A stretch of 64,000 bases of DNA from Rhodobacterales bacterium (GTDB lineage Bacteria; Pseudomonadota; Alphaproteobacteria; Rhodobacterales; Rhodobacteraceae): the NCBI GenBank assembly GCA_002748265.1, contig PDRY01000024.1, forward strand, positions 1-64,000. Direction: 5' to 3'. The notes beneath the pieces are model-generated. The model did no database searches, was not told the DNA's origin, and saw only the letters and a program-made list of their open reading frames with translations. Within the stretch, counting starts at the first letter, position 1, and every line of letters begins with the position of its first letter. Positions 61,266 to 64,000 of the stretch are shown here, piece after piece. The translations under genes and the position numbers were made by a program.

Positions 61266-61409
61266 TTAGCGCCAGAACTTCATCCATTCGAGAAGATCCC
61301 ACCCCTTCCCTGCCAGAAACAGGGTCACGCGCCAGTCCTGCTCCACCCCATCATAGGCCAGAGCCAGGCAAATCACGATCGCGACGATCAACGCGGTGCG
61401 GTTCGACAT
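61266..61409 (-). CDS. 47-residue membrane protein between the two gap genes
   Basis: A short ORF starting MSNRTALIVAIVICLALAYDG with AGGAG 8 nt before the ATG and a TAA stop at 61266. A single transmembrane helix lies at about residues 6-20, followed by an amphipathic tail rich in W and K (DLLEWMKFWR). Its position between two gap paralogues on the same strand, the good ribosome binding site and the clean hydrophobic segment support a real gene. I know of no family name. A small regulatory or scaffold peptide is possible. Confidence 0.65.
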   Translation of the reverse strand: MSNRTALIVAIVICLALAYDGVEQDWRVTLFLAGKGWDLLEWMKFWR

Positions 61410-61514
61410 GGGGCAGCTCCTTCGCGAGGACGGCGTGATGCAGGCTGGGCGCAGGTATCCGCGATCAACGGCGCCCGGTCAAACGATCCGGTAACTATCC
61501 GAGGCCGCAAAACG

Positions 61515-61538
61515 AAAAAGAGCGCCGCAGCGGCGCCC
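61515..61538 (-). terminator. terminator downstream of the second gap gene
   Basis: On the minus strand GGGCGCC (61538-61532) pairs with GGCGCTC (61526-61520, one G-T pair) around a short loop, followed by five T (61519-61515). It lies 30 nt beyond the stop of the gene at 61569-62570. Confidence 0.85.
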
Positions 61539-61568
61539 TTTCCCGGTGTTCACCCTATCATAGGCGCG

Positions 61569-62570
61569 TCAGCTCAACCGACCCATCAGCGCAGCCACAT
61601 CGGCCATACGCGCAGAGAAGCCCCATTCGTTGTCATACCAAGCCAGCACCCGCACGGTGCGTCCTCCGATGACTTTCGTTTGGTCAGGTGCAAAGATCGA
61701 GCTCTCCACCGTGTGGTTGAAGTCGATCGAAACCTTCGGCTCAGGGTCATAAGCCATGACTGCGCCCATATGCCCGGCAACGGCCTCAGCCACAACGGCG
61801 TTCACGTCTTCCGCCGTTACGTCACGGGACGCCTCAAAGGTCAGGTCCACAGCCGAGACGTTCGGCGTCGGCACGCGGATGGCGGAACCGTCGAGACGGC
61901 CCTTCATTTCCGGCAGCACCTCACCCAGAGCCTTGGCGGCGCCAGTGGACGTCGGGATCATCGCCATGGCGGCAGCGCGGGCGCGATACAGATCCTTGTG
62001 GCGGCGGTCCAGGGTCGGCTGATCGCCCGTGTAGGAGTGGATCGTCGTCATGATCCCGCGTTCGATACCGATGGCGTCGTGCAGCACCTTGGCCAGCGGA
62101 GCCAGGCAGTTGGTGGTGCAGGAGCCGTTGGAGACCATCTTCTCTTCGGCCAGCAGGTCGCGGTGGTTCACCCCATAGACGACGGTCCGCTCCACGTTCT
62201 TCGCCGGGGCCGAGATCAGAACCTTACCGGCGCCGCGCTCCAGATGGACATTGGCGGTGTTGCCGTCATTGAACTTGCCGGTGCATTCCAGAACGACATC
62301 CACGCCGGACCAGTCGAGCTCGTGCGGGTCATAGGTGGAGAACATTTCGATCGGGCCACGACCCAGATCAAGCGCGCCGTCCTTGACATCGACCGTGCCG
62401 GGGAACCGGCCATGGACGCTGTCATAGCGCAGCAGGTGGGCATTGGTTTCGACCGGGCCGGTGGCGTTGATCTTCACCACCTGCACATCGTTGCGAGCAG
62501 ATTCGACAATATGAGCCAGGGTGCAGCGGCCGATGCGGCCGAACCCGTTGATGCCGAGCGTGATGGTCAT
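61569..62570 (-). CDS. gapB: glyceraldehyde-3-phosphate dehydrogenase, possible NADP/gluconeogenic paralogue
   Basis: A 333-residue type I GAPDH paralogous to the one at 60168-61169. [17 protein letters not shown] and the catalytic [17 protein letters not shown] are intact. Residue 36 is Ala in KINATGPV where the other copy has Asp; this acidic residue normally excludes NADP, and Bacillus GapB (gluconeogenic, NADP) shows a similar change. The function is therefore inferred as an anabolic GAPDH. Tandem CceR-like sites lie upstream. Confidence 0.9.
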   Translation of the reverse strand: MTITLGINGFGRIGRCTLAHIVESARNDVQVVKINATGPVETNAHLLRYDSVHGRFPGTVDVKDGALDLGRGPIEMFSTYDPHELDWSGVDVVLECTGKFNDGNTANVHLERGAGKVLISAPAKNVERTVVYGVNHRDLLAEEKMVSNGSCTTNCLAPLAKVLHDAIGIERGIMTTIHSYTGDQPTLDRRHKDLYRARAAAMAMIPTSTGAAKALGEVLPEMKGRLDGSAIRVPTPNVSAVDLTFEASRDVTAEDVNAVVAEAVAGHMGAVMAYDPEPKVSIDFNHTVESSIFAPDQTKVIGGRTVRVLAWYDNEWGFSARMADVAALMGRLS

Positions 62571-62657
62571 GCCTGGAGCCTCCGGTTTTGGTCAGTTGAC
62601 GCGGCCTTACCGGAGGAGCGCGGGCGAACCAAGGCGGAAATCAGCCCGATAACAGGG

Positions 62658-62690
62658 TGTTAACGCTAAACCGTCATGTTTGCGCTAAAT
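62658..62690. promoter_or_regulatory. tandem CceR-like operators upstream of gapB
   Basis: TGTTAACGCTAAAC (62658-62671) and TGTTTGCGCTAAAT (62677-62690) both resemble TGTTA-N-CG-N-TAACA, with centres 19 bp apart. A half-site on the opposite strand (62641-62654) follows. They lie about 90 to 120 bp upstream of the gapB ATG and also upstream of the divergent RACo-like gene. Confidence 0.58.
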
Positions 62691-62747
62691 GTCGCGTCCG
62701 CCTTGCGGGTTTTCGTGAGCCCCCCACGCCGTGGGGCCATATCAGCA

Positions 62748-62815
62748 GGATCGTAAAGATCCGAGTCGCAGCGAAGCCCCCCAGGTCGGCTGCCCGGCCC
62801 CACCGACGCCGCTGC
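62748..62815 (+). other. structured leader before the RACo-like gene
   Basis: A 5-bp hairpin GGATC-GTAAA-GATCC (62748-62762) is followed by CCGA (62761-62764) pairing with TCGG (62786-62789) and by GCAGCG (62768-62773) pairing with CGCTGC (62810-62815) in a pseudoknot-capable arrangement. This is reminiscent of a small metabolite-sensing RNA such as the SAH riboswitch in topology but its core nucleotides do not match well enough to name it. Confidence 0.3.
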
Positions 62816-62875
62816 AGGTCTGGTGTTTTGCCGCCCGGTCCCTAATGTGGCCCGCCAGAACAGGCGGAGACAGGC

Positions 62876-64000
62876 ATGAGCGATCAGGACGCATTGGTGG
62901 TGTTCACCCCTTCGGGCAAACGGGGGCGGTTTGCTCTGGGCACGCCGGTGCTGACGGCGGCGCGGCAGCTTGGGGTCGATCTGGATTCGGTCTGCGGCGG
63001 GCGCGGGATTTGCTCGAAATGCCAGGTGGCGCCCTCCTATGGGGCCTTCCCGAAACATGGCGTGACCGTTGCGCCGGACGCGCTGTCGGGCGTCAATACC
63101 GTGGAAGAGCGCTATGACCGCATCCGTGGGCTGGCCGATGGGCGGCGCCTGGGCTGTCAGGCCACCATTCAGGGCGATGTGGTGATCGACGTGCCGCCCG
63201 AAAGCCAGGTCCATCGGCAGGTCGTGCGCAAATCCGCCTCGGCCCGCGAGATGGTCATGGACCCGGCGGTGCGCGCCGTTCTGGTGCAGGTCGAAGAGCC
63301 CGACATGCACGAGCCCTCCGGCGATCTGGAACGGCTGCGCAGCGCCTTGCGCGATCAGTGGGAGATCGAAACAGGCGACATCCCCCTGCCCGTCCTGACC
63401 CGCCTGCAACCCGCGCTGCGCAAGGGCGACTGGCAAGTGACGGTCGTGCTGCACCGGGCCCATGAAGGCGCCGCACACAGCATTTTGGACGTCTATCCCG
63501 GTTTCGACGAAGGCGGGCTCTATGGGCTCGCGATTGATCTGGGCTCCACCACCATCGCCGCGCATCTGTGCGATCTGCGCTCGGGCGCGGTCGTTGAAAG
63601 CGCGGGCGTCATGAACCCGCAGATCCGCTATGGCGAAGACCTGATGAGCCGGGTCAGCTATGCGATGATGAACGAAGGCGGCGACGCGGAAATGACCGGC
63701 GCGGTGCGGACCGCCCTGAACGATCTGGCCGCAGGCATCGGCGGCGATCTGGACCCGGCGCGTATTTATGAGGCCGTGATCGTCTGCAACCCGGTCATGC
63801 ACCATCTGCTGTTGGGAATCGACCCGGTCGAGCTGGGTCAGGCGCCCTTTGCTCTGGCCACGGCGGATGCGCTGTCCCTGCCCGCCTCTGATCTGGGCCT
63901 GAGCGCAATCAACGGCGCCGCCCGCGCCTATCTGCTGCCCTGCATCGCGGGCCATGTCGGCGCCGATGCCGCGGCTGTGGCGCTGTCAGAGGCGCCCGAC
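62876..64000 (+). CDS. RACo-like corrinoid-activating ferredoxin/ASKHA ATPase (DUF4445), truncated by window edge
   Basis: The first 375 codons of a longer gene; no stop occurs before 64000. It starts with a [2Fe-2S] ferredoxin-type domain having cysteines C40, C46, C49 and C94 in a C-x5-C-x2-C pattern plus a distal C. From about residue 215 the ASKHA ATPase part begins with GLYGLAIDLGSTTIAAHL, the phosphate-1 loop. This layout is that of RACo/RamA-type reductive activators of corrinoid proteins. It would reactivate oxidised cobalamin enzymes such as the split methionine synthase suggested at 34.9-37.1 kb. GGAG lies 6 nt before the ATG. Confidence 0.87.
   Translation, partial: MSDQDALVVFTPSGKRGRFALGTPVLTAARQLGVDLDSVCGGRGICSKCQVAPSYGAFPKHGVTVAPDALSGVNTVEERYDRIRGLADGRRLGCQATIQGDVVIDVPPESQVHRQVVRKSASAREMVMDPAVRAVLVQVEEPDMHEPSGDLERLRSALRDQWEIETGDIPLPVLTRLQPALRKGDWQVTVVLHRAHEGAAHSILDVYPGFDEGGLYGLAIDLGSTTIAAHLCDLRSGAVVESAGVMNPQIRYGEDLMSRVSYAMMNEGGDAEMTGAVRTALNDLAAGIGGDLDPARIYEAVIVCNPVMHHLLLGIDPVELGQAPFALATADALSLPASDLGLSAINGAARAYLLPCIAGHVGADAAAVALSEAPD

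Noticed and set aside
60168-62570. gap duplication as an assembly artefact
   Set aside because: The two genes differ at many positions including the cofactor residue and have different upstream regions.
60312-62663. A 783-codon open frame on the plus strand opposite both gap genes
   Set aside because: Its sequence is the reverse-complement frame of the two GAPDH paralogues, and the repeated pattern in it reflects their homology.
62700-62875. Cobalamin riboswitch before the RACo-like gene
   Set aside because: I looked for the B12 box and the other conserved cobalamin elements on both strands and did not find them; only a generic pseudoknot-capable fold remains.
62666-63955. A 429-codon open frame on the minus strand at the right edge
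   Set aside because: It is opposite the RACo-like gene, whose ferredoxin cysteines and ASKHA loop are clear.

Overview
The window looks like a chromosomal segment of a marine-type Rhodobacteraceae (roseobacter-group alphaproteobacterium). Supporting signs are uniformly high GC with strong third-position bias, an IscR whose effector domain has only one cysteine, a long iscR-suf operon with two cysteine desulfurases, an Irr-type ICE box, a split one-carbon/corrinoid gene set, an agl alpha-glucoside operon, and an ED-pathway/gap gene set preceded by CceR-like operators. No insertion sequence, phage gene or CRISPR array was seen.

Layout. (1) 1-9.6 kb: a surface polysaccharide locus with the tail of a lectin-like protein, two GT4 glycosyltransferases, a polytopic membrane protein that may be the polymerase, a PAPS-type sulfotransferase, a Wzx-type flippase and the GDP-mannose genes manC and manB. 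Together they suggest a mannose-containing, possibly sulfated exopolysaccharide. (2) 10.1-18.8 kb: tRNA-Arg(CCG) and a minus-strand Fe-S assembly operon (iscR, desulfurase, sufB, ybjQ-like, membrane protein, sufC, sufD, two Yip1-like membrane proteins, sufS). A clear promoter and an Irr box lie upstream of iscR. (3) 18.9-25.4 kb: alpha/beta hydrolase plus small partner, diguanylate cyclase, NADP isocitrate dehydrogenase, a secreted phytase pair, rplM-rpsI, a tiny secreted cysteine-rich protein and tRNA-Val(CAC). (4) 25.5-34.9 kb: HU-like protein, Lon, Tgt, a FAD oxidoreductase with an apparent CTG start, an aquaporin-ArsC arsenic pair, SufT and a periplasmic glycerophosphodiesterase. (5) 34.9-41.5 kb: pterin-binding methyltransferase, MetF and a PF13769-type protein (probable split methionine synthase module), Ppx/GppA, a LysR/MFS divergent pair and an HpaI-type aldolase. 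(6) 41.5-50.5 kb: aglK-A-G-F-E on the minus strand, divergent aglR, then glk. (7) 50.5-57.2 kb: RNase D, PIN protein, rRNA methyltransferase, lipoprotein, edd-eda and a small conserved protein. (8) 57.2-64 kb: glnE, two GAPDH paralogues with a 47-residue membrane ORF between them, and the start of a RACo-like corrinoid activator cut by the window edge.

How it fits together: imported alpha-glucosides are cleaved by AglA, phosphorylated by Glk and sent through the Entner-Doudoroff enzymes Edd/Eda to GAPDH. The edd promoter and both gap promoters carry similar TGTTA-N-CG-N-TAACA-like palindromes, which suggests one LacI-type regulator (CceR) over lower carbon flow. The Suf operon (with remote sufT) is iron-controlled through IscR and Irr. 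The one-carbon genes at 35-37 kb and the RACo-like gene at the right edge plausibly serve the same cobalamin-dependent methionine synthesis.
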